Assembly: GCA_030828025.1 (NCBI GenBank) | Contig: JAURDG010000026.1 | Span: 1-11,478, forward strand | Length of the DNA: 11,478 bases | Reading direction: 5' to 3' | Origin: Flavobacteriaceae bacterium | GTDB lineage: Bacteria > Bacteroidota > Bacteroidia > Flavobacteriales > Flavobacteriaceae | Shown here: positions 1 to 5,852 of the stretch, piece by piece | How the letters are laid out: every line of letters starts with the position of its first letter | How positions within the stretch are numbered: the stretch's first letter is position 1 | The notes under the pieces: model-generated | Seen by the model: the letters and a program-made list of their open reading frames with translations, nothing else | What the model was told of the DNA's origin: nothing | Database searches by the model: none | Position numbers and translations under genes: made by a program

Positions 1-689
1 ATTTTTCCAAAGAAGTAGGCGGAGTGCATCGTGTTATTGTTGATAATGAAAAAGAACTCCTAGCGCATACCGTGATTATCTCTACGGGGGCAACGGCAAA
101 GTATTTGGGGCTGCCTAGCGAGCAAAGGCTCCGTGGCGGTGGTGTTTCTGCCTGTGCTGTTTGTGACGGCTTTTTTTATAAAGGTCAAGAAGTGGCTATT
201 GTTGGTGGTGGTGATACCGCCGCCGAGGAGGCTACTTATTTGGCGAATATTTGTTCCAAAGTGACCATGCTTGTACGTAAAGACCGCATGCGTGCTTCTA
301 AGGCGATGCAACATCGGGTTACTTCTACGCCCAATATCGATTTGCGCTACAACACCGAAATTGACGAGGTGCTCGGCGAACAAGTTGTTGAGGGTTTACG
401 TATGGTAAATAACCAAACTGGAGAGAAGGAAGAAATATCCATTACAGGACTTTTTATTGCCATTGGGCATAAGCCCAATACCGACATCTTTAAGGGGCAA
501 CTTGATATGGACGAGGATGGCTACTTGATTACCAAAGGTAAATCGACCAAGACCAATATTCCAGGTGTATTTGCTTCTGGTGACGTTCAAGATAAGGAAT
601 ATCGCCAGGCTGTTACTGCAGCAGGAACGGGCTGTATGGCAGCATTAGATGCGGAGCGGTATTTGGCTGAAGTAGCCAGTGCTACATAA
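1..689 (+). CDS. trxB: Thioredoxin reductase, C-terminal three quarters (5' end outside window)
   Basis: FAD-dependent NADPH:thioredoxin oxidoreductase, a cytoplasmic enzyme that keeps thioredoxin reduced. The frame is open to the first base, so the gene starts upstream; 228 residues are visible and roughly 85-90 are missing, including the first FAD-binding GxGxxG. Counting from the first visible codon, the redox-active CAVCDG lies at about 50-56. The NADPH-binding GGGDTA follows at about 68-73, then a VRKDRMRAS segment with arginines expected to contact the NADPH 2'-phosphate, and a C-terminal FAD motif VFASGDV at about 189-195. The CxxC inside the NADPH domain separates it from the ferredoxin-NADP reductase at the other end of the window, which lacks it. 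The last eight bases overlap the 3' end of the convergent pspC-like gene. The GTG at 24 is an internal valine, not a start. Confidence 0.95.
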   Translation, partial: FSKEVGGVHRVIVDNEKELLAHTVIISTGATAKYLGLPSEQRLRGGGVSACAVCDGFFYKGQEVAIVGGGDTAAEEATYLANICSKVTMLVRKDRMRASKAMQHRVTSTPNIDLRYNTEIDEVLGEQVVEGLRMVNNQTGEKEEISITGLFIAIGHKPNTDIFKGQLDMDEDGYLITKGKSTKTNIPGVFASGDVQDKEYRQAVTAAGTGCMAALDAERYLAEVASAT

Positions 690-1719
690 CCATTGACACA
701 AAGGACATGACAACGGCAATGGTCGCCAAAATGGATAACATCCAAACGCCTAAAGCGAGTTGTACTATTTTTTGACTGCCTTTTTTTGAGCTTCCCAAGA
801 GACTTTTTCCTAAAATAGCCGTAAAAACAAAAGGTATTCCGACCAAAAAAAGTATAGGAATACCTGCTAGCCATAACGGAAAACCCCAGTATTGAATTGC
901 CATAAACTCATTTGATAGCGCGAAACTAAAGTCAAAAATGTCGGCCAAGCCAATAGAAAAAAGCCCAACAGTTAACGAAAAAATGACGATAATAGAAACA
1001 AGTATTAACACCACACCTATGAGCTTGCCCAAGACCTTTAGGAAGTTGCGTAAAAAGCCAGCAAAAAGCATGGCAAATCGGTGAAGTCCATTTTTTGCTT
1101 TTTTAGTAGCCGCTTCATAATCAACGTCTTTTATCCTGTCGGTTACGTCATGAACGCCTTCTTTGAATTTTTTTTCAAGACTCGAAATGTTTATGGGTTC
1201 TCCTTTCATTAGCAGTTTTTCAGTGGCTGTCTTTGCAGGCGAAACAAATATCCAAAAGGCAAAGTAAATGACGATAAATCCGCCCCACGAAAAAATGGCG
1301 AGCAGCAACCAAATCAAGCGAACCCATGAAACTTGTAGTCCCAAATAATGTGCTAAACCAGCAGCGACACCTCCAAGCATAGTGTCGTCTGGATCCCTAA
1401 AAAACTTGCGTTCTTTCTTTTTTTCTTTTTTGACATCCTCTTCTGTTTCTTCGTCGTAAAGTTGATAATCTTTCGGCTGCCCCATAGTTTCGATTACATA
1501 CGACACCTCCTCAACTCCGACCACTTGACGTTGATGGGCTAACTTTTCAGTAAAAAGCTCGGCTATTCTATTTTCAATATCCGAAATCAGTTCTTCCTTG
1601 ATTGTTGATTTTTTAAAATACGTAGCAATTTCGTCTAGGTACTTTTTTAGTATGCTGTAAGCATTGTCGTCCACATAAAACAACTGACCCGCTAGATTAA
1701 TGTTGATGGCTTTATTCAT
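682..1719 (-). CDS. PspC-domain inner-membrane protein, short form
   Basis: Membrane protein of 345 residues. The first ~95 residues are soluble and helical with an acidic/basic linker. A PspC domain follows at about 104-164 (RDPDDTMLGGVAAGLAHYLG and a hydrophobic segment at 133-159). Further hydrophobic segments lie at about 214-258, 280-304 and 318-345. PspC domains are named after the phage-shock regulator of enterobacteria; in Bacteroidota such proteins usually sit next to a PadR regulator, and the exact role here is unknown. The start is the ATG 12 bases after the padR stop, so the two genes are very probably cotranscribed. From memory, flavobacterial relatives are often 550-600 residues with a soluble adhesin-like C-terminal half. 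This one stops inside a final hydrophobic helix, and its stop lies within the end of convergent trxB. Confidence 0.88.
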   Translation of the reverse strand: MNKAININLAGQLFYVDDNAYSILKKYLDEIATYFKKSTIKEELISDIENRIAELFTEKLAHQRQVVGVEEVSYVIETMGQPKDYQLYDEETEEDVKKEKKKERKFFRDPDDTMLGGVAAGLAHYLGLQVSWVRLIWLLLAIFSWGGFIVIYFAFWIFVSPAKTATEKLLMKGEPINISSLEKKFKEGVHDVTDRIKDVDYEAATKKAKNGLHRFAMLFAGFLRNFLKVLGKLIGVVLILVSIIVIFSLTVGLFSIGLADIFDFSFALSNEFMAIQYWGFPLWLAGIPILFLVGIPFVFTAILGKSLLGSSKKGSQKIVQLALGVWMLSILATIAVVMSFVSMVM

Positions 1720-1731
1720 GGTAGTATTGGC

Positions 1732-2058
1732 TTAAGATTTTGTTAGATTTGAGACAGCGCTGTTTAAGTCATCCCAGCTTTTGGTTAATTCACTTAAAAA
1801 AACATCGCCTTTTTTTGTGAGGAAATAATATTTCCTAGGTGGCCCACTTGTGGATTCTTCCCATTGATAACCTAAAAGCTCTGCGCTTCGTAGCCGGGCG
1901 AGAAGCGGATAAAGTGTGCCTTCGACCACTATCAATTTCACTTTTTTTAAATGATTAATGATTTCGGTCGCATACTTGCGCTCGTCCTTGATCGATGCTA
2001 GAATGCACAACTCAAGTACGCCTTTTCGCATTTGTGCTTTTGCGTTGTCTAGTTTCAT
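1732..2058 (-). CDS. PadR-family winged-helix transcriptional regulator
   Basis: DNA-binding repressor-type regulator of 108 residues, the normal length for the small PadR subfamily with a single C-terminal dimerisation helix. The winged helix occupies about residues 10-85. It includes the characteristic recognition region VEGTLYPLLARLRSAELL (about 45-62) and the wing SGPPRKYYFLTKKG (about 71-84). A helix after residue 86 should form the dimer contact. It is the first gene of a two-gene operon with the PspC-domain protein, an arrangement recalled as common in Bacteroidota, so it probably controls that operon and itself. The promoter directly upstream has a 10-base palindrome between its two elements, a candidate autoregulatory site. 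The ligand or signal is not evident. Confidence 0.92.
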   Translation of the reverse strand: MKLDNAKAQMRKGVLELCILASIKDERKYATEIINHLKKVKLIVVEGTLYPLLARLRSAELLGYQWEESTSGPPRKYYFLTKKGDVFLSELTKSWDDLNSAVSNLTKS

Positions 2059-2062
2059 AAGA

Positions 2063-2094
2063 CAAATGTATAAAAAGGTAACTTGTTATGCAAA
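2063..2094 (-). promoter_or_regulatory. Promoter of the padR-pspC operon
   Basis: Reading the - strand, TTTG (2091-2094) is followed 20 bases later by TACATTTG (2063-2070), a full match to the Bacteroidota TTTG / TAnnTTTG consensus. Only four bases separate the -7 box from the padR ATG, so transcription should start at or next to the start codon, giving a leaderless or almost leaderless mRNA. Assigned by pattern only. Confidence 0.5.
2079..2088. promoter_or_regulatory. Palindrome TAACTTGTTA, candidate PadR operator
   Basis: A perfect 10-base palindrome lies in the spacer between the -33 and -7 elements of the padR promoter. PadR proteins bind dyad sites in their own promoters, and this position would block RNA polymerase. 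It is short enough to arise by chance in AT-rich DNA. Confidence 0.3.
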
Positions 2095-2114
2095 GTACTA
2101 AAAATTATTTTTCT

Positions 2115-2122
2115 TATTTTTG
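2115..2122 (+). promoter_or_regulatory. -7 promoter element of the DUF4442 gene
   Basis: TATTTTTG matches TAnnTTTG and ends four bases before the ATG at 2127, the same spacing as the divergent padR promoter. No TTG is present at the expected upstream distance, so the assignment rests on one element. Confidence 0.38.
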
Positions 2123-2126
2123 ATTT

Positions 2127-2579
2127 ATGACCATTACACCAAGAGCAATAAATCGGTTTTGTTTCTTTAAACTTCCAGCAGCTTATTTTGCCGGAGTTCG
2201 TGTGACCAGTATAGGAAATGGAGCGTGCACTGTTGCTGTTCGCCTAAAGTGGATGAATCAAAATCCATTTAAGTCAATGTTTTGGGCTGTACAAGGCATG
2301 GCTGCAGAGCTGAGTACCGGAGCCTTAATCATGGCGGCATTACATCAATCAGGCATCAAAGCGTCCATGTTGCTCATCGAAAACAAGGCTACGTTCGCTA
2401 AAAAGGCGGTTGGTAAAATTACCTTTAGTTGCACGCAAGAGAAACAAATCAATGAAGTAATCGCAAAAACCCGTATGAATGGGCCGCAACAGATTTGGTT
2501 ATATGCCGCTGGAGTTGATGCCGCAGGCGACGAGGTTTCTTCTTTTGCTTTTTTGTGGTCGATTAAGGCAAAAAATTAA
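2127..2579 (+). CDS. DUF4442 hot-dog-fold protein, putative thioesterase
   Basis: A 150-residue cytoplasmic protein of the length usual for DUF4442. It resembles the hot-dog-fold acyl-CoA thioesterase/dehydratase group. The central stretch NPFKSMFWAVQGMAAELSTG (about 46-65) corresponds to the long hot-dog helix, with flanking beta-rich segments (about 25-42 and 80-148). The substrate is unknown, and thioesterase activity is inferred from the fold only. It starts at the first ATG after a TAnnTTTG element, divergent from padR. A gene of 59 codons follows 60 bases downstream on the same strand and may be cotranscribed. No signal peptide or membrane segment is seen. Confidence 0.82.
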   Translation: MTITPRAINRFCFFKLPAAYFAGVRVTSIGNGACTVAVRLKWMNQNPFKSMFWAVQGMAAELSTGALIMAALHQSGIKASMLLIENKATFAKKAVGKITFSCTQEKQINEVIAKTRMNGPQQIWLYAAGVDAAGDEVSSFAFLWSIKAKN

Positions 2580-2604
2580 CATTTCTTCAACACTTTTCTA
2601 CCTT

Positions 2605-2639
2605 GGTTCCTTGTTATATTAGTATCCAAACAACTAACC
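2605..2639 (+). repeat. Imperfect inverted repeat just before the 59-codon gene
   Basis: GGTTCCTTGTT (2605-2615) and AACAACTAACC (2629-2639) pair at 9 of 11 positions around a 13-base loop. The right arm ends at the base before the ATG at 2640. It could be a leader hairpin covering the start region or a protein-binding dyad. It lacks the T-run expected of a terminator for the upstream gene. Confidence 0.3.
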
Positions 2640-2819
2640 ATGGCACCAAAACCAAATGTTTCGTATTTTAAATTTGTGCTGACCAAAGTTTATGGTTATC
2701 CTGCTTTATTTGAAAAAGAAATGAAAAAAGCACGTGCCAACCTGACCGCCTATGAATATAACAGACTTGTGGCATGGGTTCGGGCTAAGTTTAATAAGCC
2801 AACCCTTACTTTGGATTGA
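2640..2819 (+). CDS. Small conserved-looking hypothetical protein, 59 residues
   Basis: Not recognised as a named family. The product is a 59-residue soluble protein starting MAPKPNVSYFKFVLTKVYGY, rich in Lys, Arg, Tyr and Phe. Its middle is predicted helical (FEKEMKKARANL, then AYEYNRLVAWVRAKF) and it ends NKPTLTLD. There is no cysteine, signal peptide or membrane segment. Support for a real gene: ATG start, uninterrupted frame with protein-like composition, filling of an otherwise empty stretch between DUF4442 and oxyR, and an end that overlaps the oxyR stop region by only 14 bases, like other convergent pairs here. The basic, aromatic, helical character would suit nucleic-acid or protein binding, but that is speculation. 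Confidence 0.6.
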   Translation: MAPKPNVSYFKFVLTKVYGYPALFEKEMKKARANLTAYEYNRLVAWVRAKFNKPTLTLD

Positions 2820-3735
2820 TTATCTTAACATCTTCATAGACAATGGCACCTCGAATTATGGCACGAATCTTTTCGTGTATTGCCTTAATGATGTGTGTTT
2901 TTAATCCTATTTTATGATAAATCACGCTGACTTCTCGAGCGGGTTCTGGTGCTTCAAATGAGCGAACATGCTTTTGTTGTTCCACACCTAGTTGTTTGGC
3001 ATGAAGATAGGGAAGTAGCGTAACGCCTAAGGCTTCATCTGAAAGCTGCAAAAGAGTTTCAAAGCTTCCGCTGTTGATTTTGAATGCGCTTGGCGACACA
3101 TTGTGCAGTTTGCAAATGTTTAAGGCAGCGTCTCTAAAGCAATGTCCGTCCTGTAACAAGAGGATGCGTTCGTTTTTTAACATTTGGGGTGCAATTACCT
3201 TTTCCTTGCTCAACGGGGAATGCGCAGGCGCATATACCATAAAGGGTTCGTAATACAACGGCTTTTCAGTAATTTCCTCCATAGCTAAAGGGGTTGCAGC
3301 AATGCCCGCATCCAAGGTTCCCTTTTTTAACTGTTCAATAATTTGTTGTGTGGACATCTCTTCAATCTCCAGTTTGAGCTCTGGATAAGCTTTCAAGACT
3401 GTTTGAAGAAACATAGGCAGTAGGGTAGGCATGATGGTGGGGATGATGCCGAGTTTGAATGTACCACCAATAAGCCCTTTTTCTTGATCCACAACATCCA
3501 GCATACGCTCCGATTCTGCAACAATCAACTTGGCTTGTATGATAATCTTTTCACCAACGGGCGTTATGCCAATCGGCTTTTGATTACGGTCAAATATTTT
3601 GACACCCAATTCTTGTTCAAGCTTTTGAATTTGCATACTCAAGGTTGGCTGTGTGACAAACGCATGTTCTGCTGCGGTCGTAAAGTTGCGATGTTCAGCA
3701 ACTACAATACAGTATTTAAGTTGAGTTATGGTCAT
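2806..3735 (-). CDS. oxyR: OxyR, peroxide-sensing LysR-family regulator
   Basis: Transcription factor that senses hydrogen peroxide through a reversible disulfide and activates antioxidant genes. With the ATG at 3735 the protein has 309 residues. A helix-turn-helix domain lies at about 1-60 (FTTAAEHAFVTQPTLSMQIQ) and a two-lobed regulatory domain follows. Cys199 in DGHCFRD and Cys208 fall at the numbers and nine-residue spacing of the redox pair in E. coli OxyR, and the downstream LGVTLLP segment is also conserved. The frame stays open upstream, but that extension lies within the preceding gene and does not resemble a LysR N-terminus. The start is two bases after the cyclophilin-gene stop, so cotranscription is likely. 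No catalase or alkyl hydroperoxide reductase genes are in the window, so its targets are presumably elsewhere. Confidence 0.94.
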   Translation of the reverse strand: MTITQLKYCIVVAEHRNFTTAAEHAFVTQPTLSMQIQKLEQELGVKIFDRNQKPIGITPVGEKIIIQAKLIVAESERMLDVVDQEKGLIGGTFKLGIIPTIMPTLLPMFLQTVLKAYPELKLEIEEMSTQQIIEQLKKGTLDAGIAATPLAMEEITEKPLYYEPFMVYAPAHSPLSKEKVIAPQMLKNERILLLQDGHCFRDAALNICKLHNVSPSAFKINSGSFETLLQLSDEALGVTLLPYLHAKQLGVEQQKHVRSFEAPEPAREVSVIYHKIGLKTHIIKAIHEKIRAIIRGAIVYEDVKIINPK

Positions 3736-3737
3736 CG

Positions 3738-4451
3738 TTATTCTGTTAAAACGGTTACACGCATACGCATGTTGGTGAGTGGCCACTCGCGTTTGTCCGT
3801 AGGTAATGCGTTGATGGCATCAACGACTTCCATGCCGCGAATTACTTTGCCAAATACGGTGTATTTTCCATCAAGGTGGTAGGCGCCTGGATGTTGCTGT
3901 ACAATAAAAAACTCATAGGGTGATGCCAGCTTGTGTGGATTTTCAATTTCACTACTAGGCATCGAAACAACCCCGCGATGATGTTTTAACCCATTTCGTG
4001 TATCAGGTGGTAACAAGTATTTTCCAATTTTTCGACGCTTTTGCCCCGTATCCATATTATCGGAATTTCCTCCTTGAATAATAAAATTAGAAACAACTCT
4101 GTGAAAATAAGTATCGTCAAAGTACTTCTGCTTTGTAAGGAAGATAAAGTTGGCTCTGTGATAGGGCGTTTGATCAAAAAGTAAAATGTCAAAACTGCCA
4201 AGAGGTGTTTCAATACGCACCTTATTCTCTTTATGATCTTTTCCATACTGTTGCAAAAAAGGGATGGCCGTTTTGTCTGTTAGTGGCTCAAAATGTCCTT
4301 TTGTTGTATGCTGCGGTTGCTCATCAGCTTTTTTTTCAGCAGGAGCTGTCGTTTTTGGTGCGTGATGTTCCGAAGACTTCTTAGTATTGCATGCGGATAA
4401 GATGCCCATAAAAACGAACAGATACAAATAAATTAACCTGATTTGATGCAT
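3738..4451 (-). CDS. Cyclophilin-type peptidyl-prolyl isomerase, lipoprotein
   Basis: Catalyses cis-trans isomerisation of X-Pro bonds, probably in the periplasm as a folding factor. From the ATG at 4451 (237 residues) the N-terminus is a lipoprotein signal, ending in a lipobox with lipidated Cys21 (GILSAC). A Lys/Glu/His-rich, low-complexity tether follows to about residue 55, and the cyclophilin domain runs from about 78 to 235. The core YFHRVVSNFIIQGG carries the catalytic Arg118 and the conserved Phe123 and Gln126. The tryptophan of the eukaryotic LDGKH region is replaced by His (HLDGKY), as in many bacterial cyclophilins. After the Cys the residues are NTKKSS, without the acidic surface-export tag, which suggests a periplasm-facing anchor. 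A start at 4478 would add nine residues but lies within a palindromic promoter-like region. It forms an operon with oxyR. Confidence 0.9.
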   Translation of the reverse strand: MHQIRLIYLYLFVFMGILSACNTKKSSEHHAPKTTAPAEKKADEQPQHTTKGHFEPLTDKTAIPFLQQYGKDHKENKVRIETPLGSFDILLFDQTPYHRANFIFLTKQKYFDDTYFHRVVSNFIIQGGNSDNMDTGQKRRKIGKYLLPPDTRNGLKHHRGVVSMPSSEIENPHKLASPYEFFIVQQHPGAYHLDGKYTVFGKVIRGMEVVDAINALPTDKREWPLTNMRMRVTVLTE

Positions 4452-4455
4452 GTGG

Positions 4456-4463
4456 TAAAGGTA
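4456..4463 (-). promoter_or_regulatory. Weak -7-like element for the cyclophilin-oxyR operon
   Basis: On the - strand TACCTTTA matches TAnnTTTG at all but the last position and lies four bases from the ATG at 4451, the same spacing as at padR and DUF4442. No TTG lies at the expected distance. Low confidence. Confidence 0.22.
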
Positions 4464-4472
4464 CGTGTTTTT

Positions 4473-4492
4473 ACACATGTGTTATGAATAAC
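4473..4492. promoter_or_regulatory. Two overlapping palindromes in a divergent intergenic region
   Basis: ACACATGTGT (4473-4482) is a perfect 10-base palindrome. It is followed, sharing two bases, by GTTAT-GA-ATAAC (4481-4492), a 5+2+5 inverted repeat. They lie between the divergent cyclophilin-oxyR operon and the acyltransferase gene, where an operator controlling either side would be expected. They do not resemble the spaced ATAG/CTAT tetramers of E. coli OxyR sites. Confidence 0.3.
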
Positions 4493-4520
4493 TATTTTAA
4501 GGCTATTGATTTGCCTTTTG

Positions 4521-4528
4521 TACTTTTG
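4521..4528 (+). promoter_or_regulatory. -7 promoter element of the acyltransferase gene
   Basis: TACTTTTG is a full match to TAnnTTTG, 17 bases before the GTG start. No well-spaced TTG is seen upstream, so this is a half-supported promoter. It implies a 5' leader of roughly ten bases. Confidence 0.36.
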
Positions 4529-4545
4529 CAATCTAAATAAAACCT

Positions 4546-5271
4546 GTGTTCAAACGAAACCCATTCGGGCATTACTTGTTTTTGAAAAAGTGGTTAATAC
4601 GCTTGTTGGGTATCATCACCCACCGCAGGTTTAACGGCTTTAATAACCTATACATTCGCGGGTCAGAAGTAATACGGGATTTACCCGATAAAAACGTGTT
4701 GTTCATTTCCAATCACCAGACCTATTTTGCCGATGTTACCGCTATGTTTCATGTGTTTTGCGCAAGTCTTGCAGGTCGAGACGACAACTTGAATTATTTA
4801 CGCTATATATGGCGACCAAAACTCAATATCTATTACATCGCCGCTAAGGAAACCATGAGATCGGGTTTGTTGCCAAGAATTTTAGCCTACACAGGCTCTG
4901 TTTCTATTGAGCGCACTTGGCGGGAAAAAGGACAGTCCATTAATCGTCAGGTTAAGATGAGCGACATTACCAATATAGGAAAGGCATTGGATGACGGTTG
5001 GGTCATCACTTTTCCGCAAGGCACTACAAAGCCTTTTGCCCCTGTACGCAAGGGCACTATTCATATCATTAAGACGTACAATCCAATTGTAGTTCCGATT
5101 GTCATAGACGGTTTTCGGCGTTCGTTTGATAAAAAGGGAATTTATATAAAGAAAAAAGGAATCAAACAATCGATGCACATCAAGCCGCCTATGGCTTTTG
5201 ACCCAAATAAATCTAACGAGGAATTGGTTCTGCAAATTGCTGAAGCCATTGAGCAAGTACCCAAAAAATAA
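4546..5271 (+). CDS. PlsC-like 1-acylglycerol-3-phosphate acyltransferase family protein
   Basis: A 241-residue member of the glycerolipid acyltransferase superfamily, expected to transfer an acyl chain to a lysophospholipid or related acceptor at the inner face of the cytoplasmic membrane. It starts at GTG (reading as MFKRNPFGHYLFLKKW); an in-frame stop at 4534 rules out an upstream start. Block I is ISNHQTYFAD (His57 and Asp63), block II GSVSIERTW (117-125), block III FPQGTT (156-161) and block IV VVPIVI (182-187). Two blocks deviate from the textbook pattern: His and Asp are five residues apart instead of four, and FPEGTR is replaced by FPQGTT. I recall similar sequences in other Flavobacteriia, so this may be a subfamily trait rather than decay. 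The stop codon directly abuts that of convergent sodC. The exact acceptor is unknown. Confidence 0.85.
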   Translation: MFKRNPFGHYLFLKKWLIRLLGIITHRRFNGFNNLYIRGSEVIRDLPDKNVLFISNHQTYFADVTAMFHVFCASLAGRDDNLNYLRYIWRPKLNIYYIAAKETMRSGLLPRILAYTGSVSIERTWREKGQSINRQVKMSDITNIGKALDDGWVITFPQGTTKPFAPVRKGTIHIIKTYNPIVVPIVIDGFRRSFDKKGIYIKKKGIKQSMHIKPPMAFDPNKSNEELVLQIAEAIEQVPKK

Positions 5272-5781
5272 TTATTCTAATACGATACCGGCACAGCTAA
5301 TGCGTGCACCAGCAGCTCCTGATGGTTGCGAGACCAAATCATCTGCCCCTTGATGCACAATGATGGCTTTACCTAAAATATCTTTTTTTGGATCACCACA
5401 TCCAATACACCATTCATCAGTTTCAAAATGCACCCTACCGATACCATCTTCACCGACATCAAAATTTCCAATATCGCCTTTGTGGTACCCATCACTGCTT
5501 CCCCAAGCTCCGTGCGGTGCAAAAGTTGGATTCCAATGACCACCAGTTGAGGTTCCATCATCAGAAGAACAATCTGCTTTTTCGTGTAAGTGTATCGCAT
5601 GGGTGCCTGCCGATAGCCCACGAATGGTAGCACTCAAATATACCGTGCCATTCTTTTCTGTCAGTAAAGCAAAACCTGCGGCGTTGGTTCCACTTTTTGG
5701 ATTCAATCCAATCTCCAATTGACTGTGCTGACACGCTGTTAATGAAATGAAAATTATTAAAAGTAATATGCTATTCTTCAT
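5272..5781 (-). CDS. sodC: Cu/Zn superoxide dismutase, lipoprotein
   Basis: Converts superoxide to peroxide and oxygen in the cell envelope. The 169-residue product has a lipoprotein signal ending SLTAC, with lipidated Cys17. Copper ligands are His64, His66, His82 and His143. Zinc ligands are His82, His90, His100 and Asp103. The 82-90 and 100-103 spacings match the eukaryotic enzyme, and the 90-100 spacing is one residue longer. Cys71 and Cys163 are placed to form the structural disulfide, and Arg160 in GARISC is the substrate-guiding arginine. An additional CIGC pair (Cys125, Cys128) precedes the last histidine. After Cys17 the sequence QHSQLE lacks an acidic export tag, so the enzyme probably faces the periplasm. 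It lies 119 bases downstream of the SGNH hydrolase gene, with hairpin-forming sequence between them, so it may have its own promoter. No convincing promoter was found. Confidence 0.95.
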   Translation of the reverse strand: MKNSILLLIIFISLTACQHSQLEIGLNPKSGTNAAGFALLTEKNGTVYLSATIRGLSAGTHAIHLHEKADCSSDDGTSTGGHWNPTFAPHGAWGSSDGYHKGDIGNFDVGEDGIGRVHFETDEWCIGCGDPKKDILGKAIIVHQGADDLVSQPSGAAGARISCAGIVLE

Positions 5782-5852
5782 TTGTTAAATTTTTTTATAC
5801 CCCAAATATTAAACAAGTCAACTAAGGGTAGATTGATCTTTATCTGTTAAAT

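Noticed and set aside
60..383. 107-codon reading frame antisense to trxB
   Set aside because: Fully inside a well-supported gene; its composition follows from the trxB codons and it matches no family I know.
3736..3786. N-terminal extension of OxyR by 17 codons
   Set aside because: It lies inside the cyclophilin coding sequence and precedes the MTITQLKY start, which aligns with the LysR N-terminus and places the redox cysteines at 199 and 208.
4452..4478. Upstream start of the cyclophilin gene adding nine residues
   Set aside because: The longer N-terminus places a tyrosine-rich stretch before an otherwise standard lipoprotein signal, and the start codon lies inside the ACACATGTGT palindrome. 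Not strictly excluded.
4473..4492. OxyR binding site of E. coli type
   Set aside because: The dyads lack the four spaced ATAG/CTAT elements, so no OxyR site is claimed.
5373..5633. 86- and 80-codon frames overlapping sodC on both strands
   Set aside because: The sodC frame carries all metal ligands in the right spacing; the others are shadows.
5782..5850. sodC promoter at AATATTTG on the - strand
   Set aside because: The first base of TAnnTTTG is wrong and no TTG lies at the required distance, so it was not listed.
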